From IMG/VR virus record IMGVR_UViG_3300030430_000208, positions 22,869 to 48,705 of that record: a DNA stretch of 25,837 nucleotides; one strand, given 5' to 3'. The translations under genes and the position numbers were made by a program. Position 1 is the first letter of the stretch. Every line of letters starts with the position of its first letter. Source of the stretch: a virus. Shown here piece by piece: positions 13,624 through 21,778 of this stretch. The notes below the pieces were generated by a model. The model saw nothing but the letters and a program-made list of their open reading frames with translations, did no database searches and was not told where the DNA came from.

Positions 13624-16600
13624 TTACTCTTTAAAAAGTTGTTGTTGTTTTTTTGGTAGAAACTTTCTTTTTAGTTCTCCTTCACCTCTTATCTTAGATG
13701 CCTCTTTAAATATTTGAAATAATTCATTATAATCATAGTAGTCAATTTCATAATCACGAACATTTAATTCTTTTTCTTTTCTAGCTTTATATAATTTTTC
13801 TGCAGACATTCTAGAGGTAGGACTAATTGATTTATACTTTATCAACATGCCTAATAACTCATCTTCATTATTTATTTCTGCTTTAGCCTCTGCTAGAGCT
13901 TGTTTCTTTATACTTTTTATATAAGAATCTACTGCACCAACAGCTTTTCCATAATCAAATTTACCATCAGTTTTATAAGCATCATCTGACTTTAATGTAG
14001 ATAAATAGTATGTCATTTCTTCTTGTAAAAAGAAAGCAGTATTTTTATTAGCTAATCTATTTATAGTTGGCATGGCTGTTTTAGACATAAAAGCATCATA
14101 CCCAAATCCCATTCTACTAAGTTCTAATATATATTTAGGGGGTGTTCTATTTAATGTAGCACCAAACAGAACTTTCATGAATGGTAAAACTCTTTCAGGT
14201 ATATCTGTGATTCTTGGGTCTCTTCCAAAAGGGACATTAGGGTCATCTGTAAAAGCATCTATTCTTCTTTTTATAGGTAAACTAAATTCTTTTAAAAAAG
14301 CATCTAAACTTTTCTCTATATCAAAACCAAAATAGTAGTCAGTGAACTCATCAAGTTTGCCACCAAATCTTTGCTCATATATAGGGTCTTTTTTATAGTC
14401 TCTTCTCCTGTCTGATTCACCTGTTATATCAGAGAATTGTAAAAAGAATTGACCATAACCTGACCATGCCTCACCTAAAGTTCTACCAAGACCACCAAAA
14501 AAACTATCTCTTACTCTAGCATCTCCTGATTGAGCAAGTTTAAGAAATTCACCTATAGTTCTATCTATTGATGTAAATGACCTAAAGTTAGCTCCTGATA
14601 CACCTTGCCAAAAGTCTCTAGCACCTACACTAGGAACACCTCTTTCTGCTCTATGCATCATTTCTCCAAATAAAAGATATGGTGTTATAATAGGACCAAA
14701 CACTCTCATATCCATCTCTGTACCTTTGCCTGTATTTAATGTATACCATTCAGAACCTGCTATACCATTTTCAGGGTCTCTTAGTACATAACCCATTGGC
14801 AATAATATTGTAGTACCAACTATGCCCTCTGCCATTTGTTTGTAAGCACCATCATCTACTTTTTTAAACCCACCTTTTCTAATAGCCTGTGACATAGTTC
14901 TGTAAGCACCTGTCATAGCACCTGTAACGTTATAATTATATGTCATTTCCATTGCTTTAAACATAAATCTAGGGAATGGAGCAAATATTGTAAGGTATTT
15001 AGTCATAAATTGATTAGCATCTTGAAAAAGTCCTAATCTAGGTTGTGCAGCATAAGTAAAATCTAAAGCGTCTTCTACCCCTTTTGCCATCATCTCGTTA
15101 TCAACGTACTTTAAAAAAGTACCTTCTTTCATTACATTAACAAGATTAACGTCTTTTCCATACTTATTTATAAGTTGTCTTTCTATTGATGCATTAAATG
15201 CACCTCTTCTAAAAAGTGATTCTTGGAATCTATTAAATACATTAAAGTGATGTATTAGCATTTCCCATTTATCTAATGTTGAGTCTACTATGTTACCTCT
15301 TTGTGGGTCTAGAGCTTCTGGTGTTTTTGTTTTCTTACTCTTTGCATCAACTCCTGATACTCTTGACAACGCATCTTGATTAGGATTAGCTTTTCTTAAC
15401 TTATGTCCTACTTCACTATAATTGTTCCACATTTTAGCTTTGGCAAAATCAAAATTATCTAATAAAGCATTTGATATTACAGTTGAATCTTCTAAATTTG
15501 TGAAAGTATATTTTAGTTGAGCTAAACTTCCTCTAAGACTAAACTTTTTATTAGGATTTAATACACTCTCTAATGTATAGATAAGACTATCTATAGCCAC
15601 TCTAGGTATCTGTGCCAATGCGTTTCTTTGTGCAGTAGCTATACCTGAAACTAGTGTAGCTCTACGTATATTTTCAAATCTATAATATAACTCTTTAAAT
15701 CTATTATTTACTGCTATTTGTGCCTGTTCCTCTGCAACCTCTTCAGATGTTTTTAATCTGTTAGCTTGTGCTAACTTTCTAGGAAGTTGAGATACTACAC
15801 TTAATTTTTTACCTGCTCTACTAATTTCTGATAACATCATGGCAGAAAAATCTTTATTTGTCACTCCATATTTAGCCAATATTTTTAATGGTAAATCTTT
15901 GTTAACAAATCCTTTTTCATTCATTAGTATTTCAAAAACTCTTTCACTTATTCTTTCATCTTTTCCTAAAGGTCTGAATAAGTTTTTTAATTCTGCAGTT
16001 CCTTCTTTAATGTATTGTGCTTTGTCCATGTTTAAGGTTCTAGCAATACCTTCGTCAATATCTAAAAACTCTTCAACATTAGCTCTGCCTCTTTCAAAAA
16101 GTTCTCCAACACCTGCTAAAACTCTTTCATATGTATTTAAATTCATAGCAGGTTCTACTATTTCTACTTGATAACCTGCTTTATCTAAAGATTCTAATTT
16201 TTCCCTACCTGCTTTTTTAATAACTTCAGTGTTAATACCTACAACATTACCACTAGAATCTCTTTGAACTGCTTTCTTTCCAAATGTATCTTCTATATCT
16301 TTAGCAAATTTGTCTGCATATTCTTTTGCACCACCTAATTCTTTTATTTTTTGTTTAGCAATTTGTTGTTGTTTCTTCTTTACCTTTTTAACTGCTTCCT
16401 CAATGCCCTCTTTGGTTAGACCACTGCCTTTTCTCATAGCTAGTCTTTGTCCAACACCTGATAAAGTTCCTGATATTACAGCAGATGCACCTGCAACTGT
16501 TGCAGTTCTTTCTGCATCATAATCCTCTCTAATACCCATTTCTATTTCAGAGCCTTGAGCTACTACATCAACAACGGCAGCTTGACCTGCATCTATTGGA

Positions 16601-17394
16601 GCAGTAGTCGCAGCAGCTATGAGTATTTGAGATATTTTGCCTATACCTGCCTTTTGAGCCAATTTTTGTGATATAGCTTTACCCACACCTATAGATACTA
16701 TAGATAGAGGAGAAGTTATCTGCGTAGCTATATGCCCACCCACTGTATCAATTACATCAGTTACTTTTTCATAACCTGACATACCTTCATATCTTTTAGA
16801 GTCATATATCTCTGCCAGTCTAGATGTTTTGGAGTACAATTTAGCTGCTCTTGCCCTCATCTCAGAAAACTTTTTAGCTTCTGCCAAGTAAGCATTTTGT
16901 TCATTTTGCACTTTAGCATTTCTAGCATTTGTTAATGCCATCTGTTCTTTTTTCTGTATACTTTTTAGCCAATCTAACTCTTGAATGACATCTATTTCAT
17001 TACCTGTTATAAATCTATAATGGTCTAAATAATCATCAATTATATTTTCTTGGGTTAAATCTTGCTTTAAAAAAGGTATCATTACATAGGCAGCACCAAC
17101 TTTTTTGTCAGTGCCAAATCTATCTTCTCTATACTGAAGTATTTCTTCAAAATAGTCTTTATCTTTTAATAAGTCTTTTTTACTAAGTTTTCCTTGGGAA
17201 GTGTCAAGTGGAGTAACTTGACTAGGGTCGGTGCTTGTAATAGTTTGAAGCTCAGTGCCTTCTATTACATCTTTAGATTCTTCTTTTTGAATAACGTCAC
17301 TACTTTCCTCAAATTCAAAAACATCTTTATTGTCTTCTTCTTGAGCAAATACATCTTGATTTTTATTGGATAGTAAATCTAATCTTGTGGACAT
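13624..17394 (-). CDS. Large internal virion (ejection) protein, putative
   Basis: The last and largest gene of the virion arm, 1256 aa. Residues 12-45 hold four imperfect acidic repeats around DVF/DVI. A helical, charged stretch runs about 70-210. Residues about 216-318 are Ala/Gly-rich and hydrophobic (HIATQITSPLSIVSIGVGKA; ILIAAATTAPIDAGQAAVVD) and could insert in membrane. The rest is long, mostly helical and rich in Lys/Arg/Phe. Huge size, a hydrophobic part and position after other structural genes resemble the gp15/gp16 ejection proteins of T7-like phages, but I see no lytic transglycosylase motif. The role is inferred from size and place. AGGATT lies before the ATG. The gene ends 6 nt from the convergent left arm. 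Confidence 0.88.
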   Translation of the reverse strand: MSTRLDLLSNKNQDVFAQEEDNKDVFEFEESSDVIQKEESKDVIEGTELQTITSTDPSQVTPLDTSQGKLSKKDLLKDKDYFEEILQYREDRFGTDKKVGAAYVMIPFLKQDLTQENIIDDYLDHYRFITGNEIDVIQELDWLKSIQKKEQMALTNARNAKVQNEQNAYLAEAKKFSEMRARAAKLYSKTSRLAEIYDSKRYEGMSGYEKVTDVIDTVGGHIATQITSPLSIVSIGVGKAISQKLAQKAGIGKISQILIAAATTAPIDAGQAAVVDVVAQGSEIEMGIREDYDAERTATVAGASAVISGTLSGVGQRLAMRKGSGLTKEGIEEAVKKVKKKQQQIAKQKIKELGGAKEYADKFAKDIEDTFGKKAVQRDSSGNVVGINTEVIKKAGREKLESLDKAGYQVEIVEPAMNLNTYERVLAGVGELFERGRANVEEFLDIDEGIARTLNMDKAQYIKEGTAELKNLFRPLGKDERISERVFEILMNEKGFVNKDLPLKILAKYGVTNKDFSAMMLSEISRAGKKLSVVSQLPRKLAQANRLKTSEEVAEEQAQIAVNNRFKELYYRFENIRRATLVSGIATAQRNALAQIPRVAIDSLIYTLESVLNPNKKFSLRGSLAQLKYTFTNLEDSTVISNALLDNFDFAKAKMWNNYSEVGHKLRKANPNQDALSRVSGVDAKSKKTKTPEALDPQRGNIVDSTLDKWEMLIHHFNVFNRFQESLFRRGAFNASIERQLINKYGKDVNLVNVMKEGTFLKYVDNEMMAKGVEDALDFTYAAQPRLGLFQDANQFMTKYLTIFAPFPRFMFKAMEMTYNYNVTGAMTGAYRTMSQAIRKGGFKKVDDGAYKQMAEGIVGTTILLPMGYVLRDPENGIAGSEWYTLNTGKGTEMDMRVFGPIITPYLLFGEMMHRAERGVPSVGARDFWQGVSGANFRSFTSIDRTIGEFLKLAQSGDARVRDSFFGGLGRTLGEAWSGYGQFFLQFSDITGESDRRRDYKKDPIYEQRFGGKLDEFTDYYFGFDIEKSLDAFLKEFSLPIKRRIDAFTDDPNVPFGRDPRITDIPERVLPFMKVLFGATLNRTPPKYILELSRMGFGYDAFMSKTAMPTINRLANKNTAFFLQEEMTYYLSTLKSDDAYKTDGKFDYGKAVGAVDSYIKSIKKQALAEAKAEINNEDELLGMLIKYKSISPTSRMSAEKLYKARKEKELNVRDYEIDYYDYNELFQIFKEASKIRGEGELKRKFLPKKQQQLFKE
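17260..17358 (-). repeat. Acidic 9-10-residue repeats at the N-terminus of the 1256-aa protein
   Basis: Residues 13-45 contain four short units: QDVFAQEEDN, KDVFEFEESS, DVIQKEESK and DVIEG. Each begins D-V-F/I and carries E-E. They are protein-level repeats with diverged DNA. Such acidic linear repeats could be a docking tail for another virion protein. Confidence 0.6.
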
Positions 17395-17409
17395 GTTTAT
17401 TAATCCTAA

Positions 17410-18531
17410 TTATGGTATTCTAATTTCAGGAACACCTTCACCTAAATAAATATACTTTTCTTTTTTATTTTGTGATAATTGTCTGACATAAACACCACCT
17501 ATTTCAAATTTATCTGTTTGAGTAATAGGATTTAGTCCTTTTGCTATTGCAATTAAAGTAGATTTTACAGTATCTTGATTTATGTAAGGAGTTGTAGGTT
17601 GTTTAGCGTTTATTATTTGTTGAACTGTAATTTTAAAACCCTCCATTCTTGCTTGTTGGGTCTTTTTACCATAATCCTCTGGGGTTAAGTAACCACCACT
17701 ACCAATCCCTTTTGCAAGACCTGCTTTAGCGTATTGATTACTTTCATTAGTTCTATATAATTTATTTATTTGATTAATATCAAAATCTCCTGTCTCTAAT
17801 GTCTGCAATAATTTCTTTCTATCTAGTTCTCCTTTTTCATATGCTGCTTTTAAATTTCTAAATCTTTGCATTTCCATTTCATCTGACACAGGACCTTTAA
17901 ATTGTGCAGAAGGTCCTTCTGCTAAAACTTCATCCTCTTTATATCCTGTTGCAGCAAGTAAATCAGATTCAATTTTACCTACGTCAGGAGAAGTAAATGC
18001 AGTTTCTTTAAATCTACCTAAACCTTTAGCTTTAGCAGCCAAGTCAAGAACAGGTTTTGGAACTAATTCTTGAGCATTCTTTTTAGCTATTTGTTCTAAT
18101 GTTCTTTCTGATTTTAAATCTTTTGGATTTGTTATGTAAGCGTCAACATAATTAAATGTATTGTCATCTTCACTCTCTGTTAAATTATTCATAAGATGGT
18201 TTCTTTTTCTAGATACAACATCTTTTGTTACATTCTCTAGACTATATCCATGACTAGCATATATAGCATTTGCAACTTCATACATGTTTACATCACTTAT
18301 ATTCGGATTGTCTTTAACATAAGTATTAACAATTTGAGATATATCTTTTTTCATTTTATTTTCTAACAATAATCTTTTTGCACTAGCTTTTTTGATAGCA
18401 CCTACATTGTTATCAATAAAATCATTAAAAGCCTTGTTATACTCTTTAGACCTTCTAACATCGTCTGCTTTTAATATGTCTGCAGCTCTACCACCTGCTA
18501 TCGCTGCAAATTGTACTAAAGATAAAGCCAT
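17410..18531 (-). CDS. Hypothetical virion-arm protein, 373 aa
   Basis: Starts MALSLVQFAAIAGGRAADIL, an Ala-rich hydrophobic N-terminal helix, followed by a long charged helical region (about 20-170) and a mixed C-terminal half with a likely beta part at the end (EIGGVYVRQL...KYIYLGEGVPEIRIP). No enzyme motif is visible. It lies directly before the 1256-aa protein and after the 174-aa protein in the same operon (TAATG overlap at 18529-18533, GAGGTG ribosome site), so a second internal virion protein is the best guess. Not recognised with certainty. Confidence 0.82.
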   Translation of the reverse strand: MALSLVQFAAIAGGRAADILKADDVRRSKEYNKAFNDFIDNNVGAIKKASAKRLLLENKMKKDISQIVNTYVKDNPNISDVNMYEVANAIYASHGYSLENVTKDVVSRKRNHLMNNLTESEDDNTFNYVDAYITNPKDLKSERTLEQIAKKNAQELVPKPVLDLAAKAKGLGRFKETAFTSPDVGKIESDLLAATGYKEDEVLAEGPSAQFKGPVSDEMEMQRFRNLKAAYEKGELDRKKLLQTLETGDFDINQINKLYRTNESNQYAKAGLAKGIGSGGYLTPEDYGKKTQQARMEGFKITVQQIINAKQPTTPYINQDTVKSTLIAIAKGLNPITQTDKFEIGGVYVRQLSQNKKEKYIYLGEGVPEIRIP

Positions 18532-19055
18532 TACACCTCTTCCTCTTCTTTTTCAGGTCTAGACATCAGACCTTTCTTTTCTTCTTTTAAAATGTCCTTG
18601 GATAAATCTGCTATTTCAGTTTGTTGCTCTTCAGTGACCTTTTCTTCCCCTTTTAAGGCTTCTACTGCTTTATCTGCAATAACAGGATTAGCTTCCATGT
18701 CCATATCTTTTCTTTCTAAATTATATGATGTGTTTGTTATATCACCAATACCTTTTAAAAATTCTACTATTATAGGGTTCATTAACACTGCAACATCTAC
18801 ACTGTGTTTACCTTCCATAGCTCCAACTAAAGTCATGGTCTCTGCTATGTTAGGTAAAGGTGTGCCACTTTCAAGTAAACCCAATACTTGATTTATTGTT
18901 GCAGGGTTGCCTATTCTAGGTATATAATAATCTATGGCAGCCTCTACTGTTGGTAGTTCAGGAGGAGTTTGCCAAGGTCTAGCACCTAGTTCGTGTGTTA
19001 GTGACATTCCCGGAATAGGAGCATCTAATTCAGGTTCTAATTCTATTGATGACAT
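18531..19055 (-). CDS. Hypothetical virion-arm protein, 174 aa
   Basis: Begins with a Pro-rich segment (APIPGMSLTHELGARPWQTP, PELPTVEAAIDYYIPRI) that I associate with conserved structural-region proteins of marine phages. A helical middle follows (NPATINQVLGLLESG, NIAETMTLVGAMEG), then a highly charged C-terminus ending EKEEEEV. GAGGAG precedes the start. It overlaps the 373-aa gene by TAATG and is separated by 2 nt from the 70-aa gene upstream. Function unknown; coexpression with internal proteins suggests a virion or assembly role. Confidence 0.82.
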   Translation of the reverse strand: MSSIELEPELDAPIPGMSLTHELGARPWQTPPELPTVEAAIDYYIPRIGNPATINQVLGLLESGTPLPNIAETMTLVGAMEGKHSVDVAVLMNPIIVEFLKGIGDITNTSYNLERKDMDMEANPVIADKAVEALKGEEKVTEEQQTEIADLSKDILKEEKKGLMSRPEKEEEEV

Positions 19056-19057
19056 TA

Positions 19058-19270
19058 TTAAGTCTCCTCTTTTGCTTCCATATTTCTTTTAAAAGCATTT
19101 CTAATTGTAAGTACATATTGTTTCGTATTTAACATATCACTTGATTCTTCTTTTGGTCTTCTTTGAAGTAAACTTGTTTGATTAGTTTTTACAGGTTTAT
19201 CACCCATTCTTTTTAATTCTTCATTAAGAGTAAACCAAGTTCTACGATTGTTTTCTATAAAATTTGCCAT
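19058..19270 (-). CDS. Hypothetical 70-aa basic protein
   Basis: A short basic protein (MANFIENNRRTWFTLNEELK, later RRPKEESSDMLNTKQYVLTI and RNAFKRNMEAKEET). It is held in the operon by a TAATG overlap with the 692-aa gene (stop of that gene and this start at 19268-19272). No family recognised. Its place between two structural genes is the only hint of function. Confidence 0.7.
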   Translation of the reverse strand: MANFIENNRRTWFTLNEELKRMGDKPVKTNQTSLLQRRPKEESSDMLNTKQYVLTIRNAFKRNMEAKEET

Positions 19271-21348
19271 TAACTAAACCATCCACCTATTAATGAGTCT
19301 TTTCCTGCAGTTAATATAGTACCTACCATACTGCCAAGACCTGATGCTGCTTTTGCATCTGCTTCCATTGCTCTTGCTTCTTTTAAAGAGTCTGATTGTA
19401 TATTAGCAACTGCTAATTTTTGTATTCTATCTAGTTCACTCTCTGCACTTGTCCATGCCCATTCCATAGTGTCTGCATAATATGTCCACAAATTATCATA
19501 AGCCTCTTTTGATATACCAAGAAGAGAATTAGCATTTAATTCATTTGCACGATTAACTGCTACAGTATCTGCAGTGGCTATCTGTCTTCTCCACTGTGCA
19601 TTACTTTGACTTATTACAAGTTGATTCTGTGCATTAAATTGGTCTCTTTGATTATTAAGTTCTGCATTAAATCTTTCTACAGTATTAGCTTGACCTGCAT
19701 TAAACTGTGCTTGGGCATTAGCTTGTGTTGCATTAAACTGTGCAACTTGTGTTCCTAGATTTGCAAAGAATTGGTCAACTTGATTCTGTGTCGTAGCATT
19801 AAACTGTCTACTTGCATTCTCTGCAGCTTGGTCTGTAAACAATGCTTGTGTTCTTTGTTGAGCTTTAAATAATTCTGTTTGTTGTTTATTAGTTAAGTTA
19901 GCCATGTCCATTTGTAAAAAGTTTTGAGCATTCTGCACTGCAGATTGTTGTCTGTTACTTAAATTAGCCATATCTAAATTAGCTAAAGCACCTGCTTCTG
20001 CCATAACCATAGCCTGATTATTACTCAAGTTCTGTAAATTCATTGTATTGACAGCACGAGAGTTTTCTAACGCTATCTGTTGCTCTGCATTGAAGTTCAT
20101 GTTAGCTATATCTGCTATTCTTGCAGAGTTTTGTACTCTTGCTTGAAATGCTTGGTCAAACTCTTGACCTATAAATGTTGCTCTTTGTTGAGCAGCTAAC
20201 ATTGCTCTCTGTTGTCTGTTAGATAAATTTTGTGTTTCAAACTGTGCTTGTATACTTGCATCTGCTTGTGCAATAGGTAGTGCAGATTCTATTGATGCTT
20301 GAATTAAGGCTTGTCCTGCCATACTAGATGCACCAATACCTCTTTGTTGCATTGCTGCTTGGACACCTCTAATTGCACCTGCTGCCCATGCAGGTGGATT
20401 GGTAGCGTCAAAGTTTGCTGTTAAAGAAGATAGTTGACCTTGGACAGTGGCTTTTTCGGAAGGAGTTGCAGTCGCTGCATCTATTTGTTCTGCGAACTTA
20501 GCTGCTTTTTCTGCGTTAGCTACACCATCAATAAGTTCCCCATCTTGAATTTGTCTTTGAACAGGATTTTCAAGAATGTGAGCTTTACCTTGTGCAGCCT
20601 CTAAATCACTTACACTTGATTCTGTTTGCTCTGCTGCGATGACTTTAGAACGTGGGTCATCAGGGTCTGTTTGAGCAGCTTGAACTGTATCTAATGCAGT
20701 GTTTACATTATCTGTAACAGTTTGAGCATCCATTAAATTAGCAGTCATATCAGTTGGTTGATTTACCATTGTTGTGTCTGCAGTTGTTGTTGGCACATTA
20801 ACTTGACCTGACACTTGTCCTGTGCCTTCTTGTACTGTTTGCCCTGCAGTTATTTGTGTTCCTACAGGAACTACTGTAGTGCCTTCAGGTAAACCCGGAG
20901 TTGTCATTTGTTGTGCTGCAATATCTCCTATAGAAGAATCTTCTGCTACATTTAATTGAGGAACATTTTGTTGTGGTAAAGCTCTTGGGTCTGCTTGAGC
21001 ATTAGGGTCAATAGTAGGAAAATCAACTATTGGAGTTAAATTAGGAGGAGTTGGTATTCTAGCCTCAGGAGGTGGATTTATTGGGTCACCCGGTTTACCA
21101 TCTGAAGGAAACCCCGGACTGGTTATTTCTCCTGTAGCCAAAATAGGGTCTGGCGAACCACCCTCTTGCATTCTAACAACACCACCACGAGCCATCTCTT
21201 TTGCAGCTTCTTGAAAAACAATCATCTGTCTTTTCTTGTCAGGATTTTGTTCTAAGTAGCTATCAAAGTTTTCCATAGAACCTGTATAACCAAGTCTACC
21301 TGCGATTCTTTGCATTGCTTGTGGTTTAAAACCTCTGAATATTGCCAC
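19270..21348 (-). CDS. Putative internal virion protein with long hendecad-repeat helix
   Basis: A 692-aa protein starting at GTG 21348 (TAGTG overlap with the upstream stop; GGGAG ribosome site). Residues 1-64 are a compact domain ending ARGGVVRMQEGG. Residues 65-130 are Pro-rich and 130-300 are Thr/Gln/Ala-rich and low complexity. Residues 318-360 are Ala-rich helix. Residues 374-505 repeat every 22 residues (NLSNRQQ, NLSNNQ, NLTNKQQ), and 515-591 repeat every 11 (QFNATQANAQA, QFNAGQANTVE). The end is helical with a Gly-rich tail (GLGSMVGTILTAG). The long repeating helix suggests a rod or tube. A role as ejection-channel or tail-interior protein is inferred from context. Confidence 0.87.
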   Translation of the reverse strand: MAIFRGFKPQAMQRIAGRLGYTGSMENFDSYLEQNPDKKRQMIVFQEAAKEMARGGVVRMQEGGSPDPILATGEITSPGFPSDGKPGDPINPPPEARIPTPPNLTPIVDFPTIDPNAQADPRALPQQNVPQLNVAEDSSIGDIAAQQMTTPGLPEGTTVVPVGTQITAGQTVQEGTGQVSGQVNVPTTTADTTMVNQPTDMTANLMDAQTVTDNVNTALDTVQAAQTDPDDPRSKVIAAEQTESSVSDLEAAQGKAHILENPVQRQIQDGELIDGVANAEKAAKFAEQIDAATATPSEKATVQGQLSSLTANFDATNPPAWAAGAIRGVQAAMQQRGIGASSMAGQALIQASIESALPIAQADASIQAQFETQNLSNRQQRAMLAAQQRATFIGQEFDQAFQARVQNSARIADIANMNFNAEQQIALENSRAVNTMNLQNLSNNQAMVMAEAGALANLDMANLSNRQQSAVQNAQNFLQMDMANLTNKQQTELFKAQQRTQALFTDQAAENASRQFNATTQNQVDQFFANLGTQVAQFNATQANAQAQFNAGQANTVERFNAELNNQRDQFNAQNQLVISQSNAQWRRQIATADTVAVNRANELNANSLLGISKEAYDNLWTYYADTMEWAWTSAESELDRIQKLAVANIQSDSLKEARAMEADAKAASGLGSMVGTILTAGKDSLIGGWFS
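19576..19806 (-). repeat. Seven tandem 33-bp (11-residue) coding repeats
   Basis: Residues 515-591 of the 692-aa protein form seven consecutive 11-residue units, five beginning QFNA or RFNA, one QFFA and one QSNA. The register is exact with no gap. An 11-residue period is a hendecad, typical of right-handed or nearly straight coiled coils. The DNA units are clearly diverged, so selection at protein level keeps the pattern. Confidence 0.85.
19834..20229 (-). repeat. Six tandem 66-bp (22-residue) coding repeats
   Basis: Residues 374-505 of the 692-aa protein keep a 22-residue period. The unit starts are N374-L, E396-F, N418-F, N440-L, N462-L and N484-L, commonly followed by SNRQQ or a variant. 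It is twice the 11-residue period of the array that follows, with a 2-residue phase shift between the two arrays. Confidence 0.75.
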
Positions 21349-21581
21349 TATTTAGCTCCCATTAATATCTTATCTAGTTTATCTTCTAATCTTTTGATTG
21401 CATCCATAAGGTCATGCATATCATCTTTTACATCATCTTTACGAGCATACTCTTCACGAGTCTTGTTTAATAATATCTGTATACGTTTTACCTCTTGGAA
21501 CATCTTGTTGAATGCCCAACCAAATGGCACAACGACCATAGTTAGTATAATGTTCCAAAATAACATTGCATCTATTTCCAT
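21348..21581 (-). CDS. Membrane-anchored coiled-coil protein, 77 aa
   Basis: One N-terminal membrane segment (about residues 6-24, MLFWNIILTMVVVPFGWAF) is followed by a long charged helix (FQEVKRIQILLNKTREEYAR, later LMDAIKRLEDKLDKIL) with clear heptads, probably a coiled coil. The layout suggests a bitopic protein with a cytoplasmic or periplasmic helical rod. A lysis role (spanin or holin partner) is possible but unproved; no lipobox and no endolysin are nearby. It sits between tail genes and internal-protein genes, and its TAG overlaps the next GTG. Confidence 0.75.
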   Translation of the reverse strand: MEIDAMLFWNIILTMVVVPFGWAFNKMFQEVKRIQILLNKTREEYARKDDVKDDMHDLMDAIKRLEDKLDKILMGAK

Positions 21582-21583
21582 GT

Positions 21584-21769
21584 TTAGTCTGCTTCTTGTA
21601 TTGTGTTGCCTTTAGACACCCATTCTTGAATTGTTTGATAGTCTGTGTTATCAGTTGCAAGTGGCACATACGAAATTAAGTTACTATTTACTCTAGTCAC
21701 CTTATAACCACATGGCTTGTTTGTTATGGGGTCATTTACGTGTTGTACTGTATCTATTATATCTATCAT
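21584..21769 (-). CDS. Hypothetical 61-aa protein, tail-associated
   Basis: A small soluble protein. The C-terminal half (SYVPLATDNTDYQTIQEWVS, KGNTIQEAD) has the D-Y-x-x-I-Q-E-W...G-N-T-I-x-x-A-D pattern that I associate with phage proteins encoded beside tail fibres. AGGATT lies before the ATG. It may help fibre assembly; this is inference from position and motif. Separated by 2 nt from the downstream gene. Confidence 0.65.
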   Translation of the reverse strand: MIDIIDTVQHVNDPITNKPCGYKVTRVNSNLISYVPLATDNTDYQTIQEWVSKGNTIQEAD

Positions 21770-21778
21770 ATTTTAATC

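Noticed and set aside
19576-19806. Regular 33-bp repeats that could suggest a CRISPR-like or iteron array
   Set aside because: The units are in frame, diverged at DNA level, without spacers, and conserved as 11-residue protein units.
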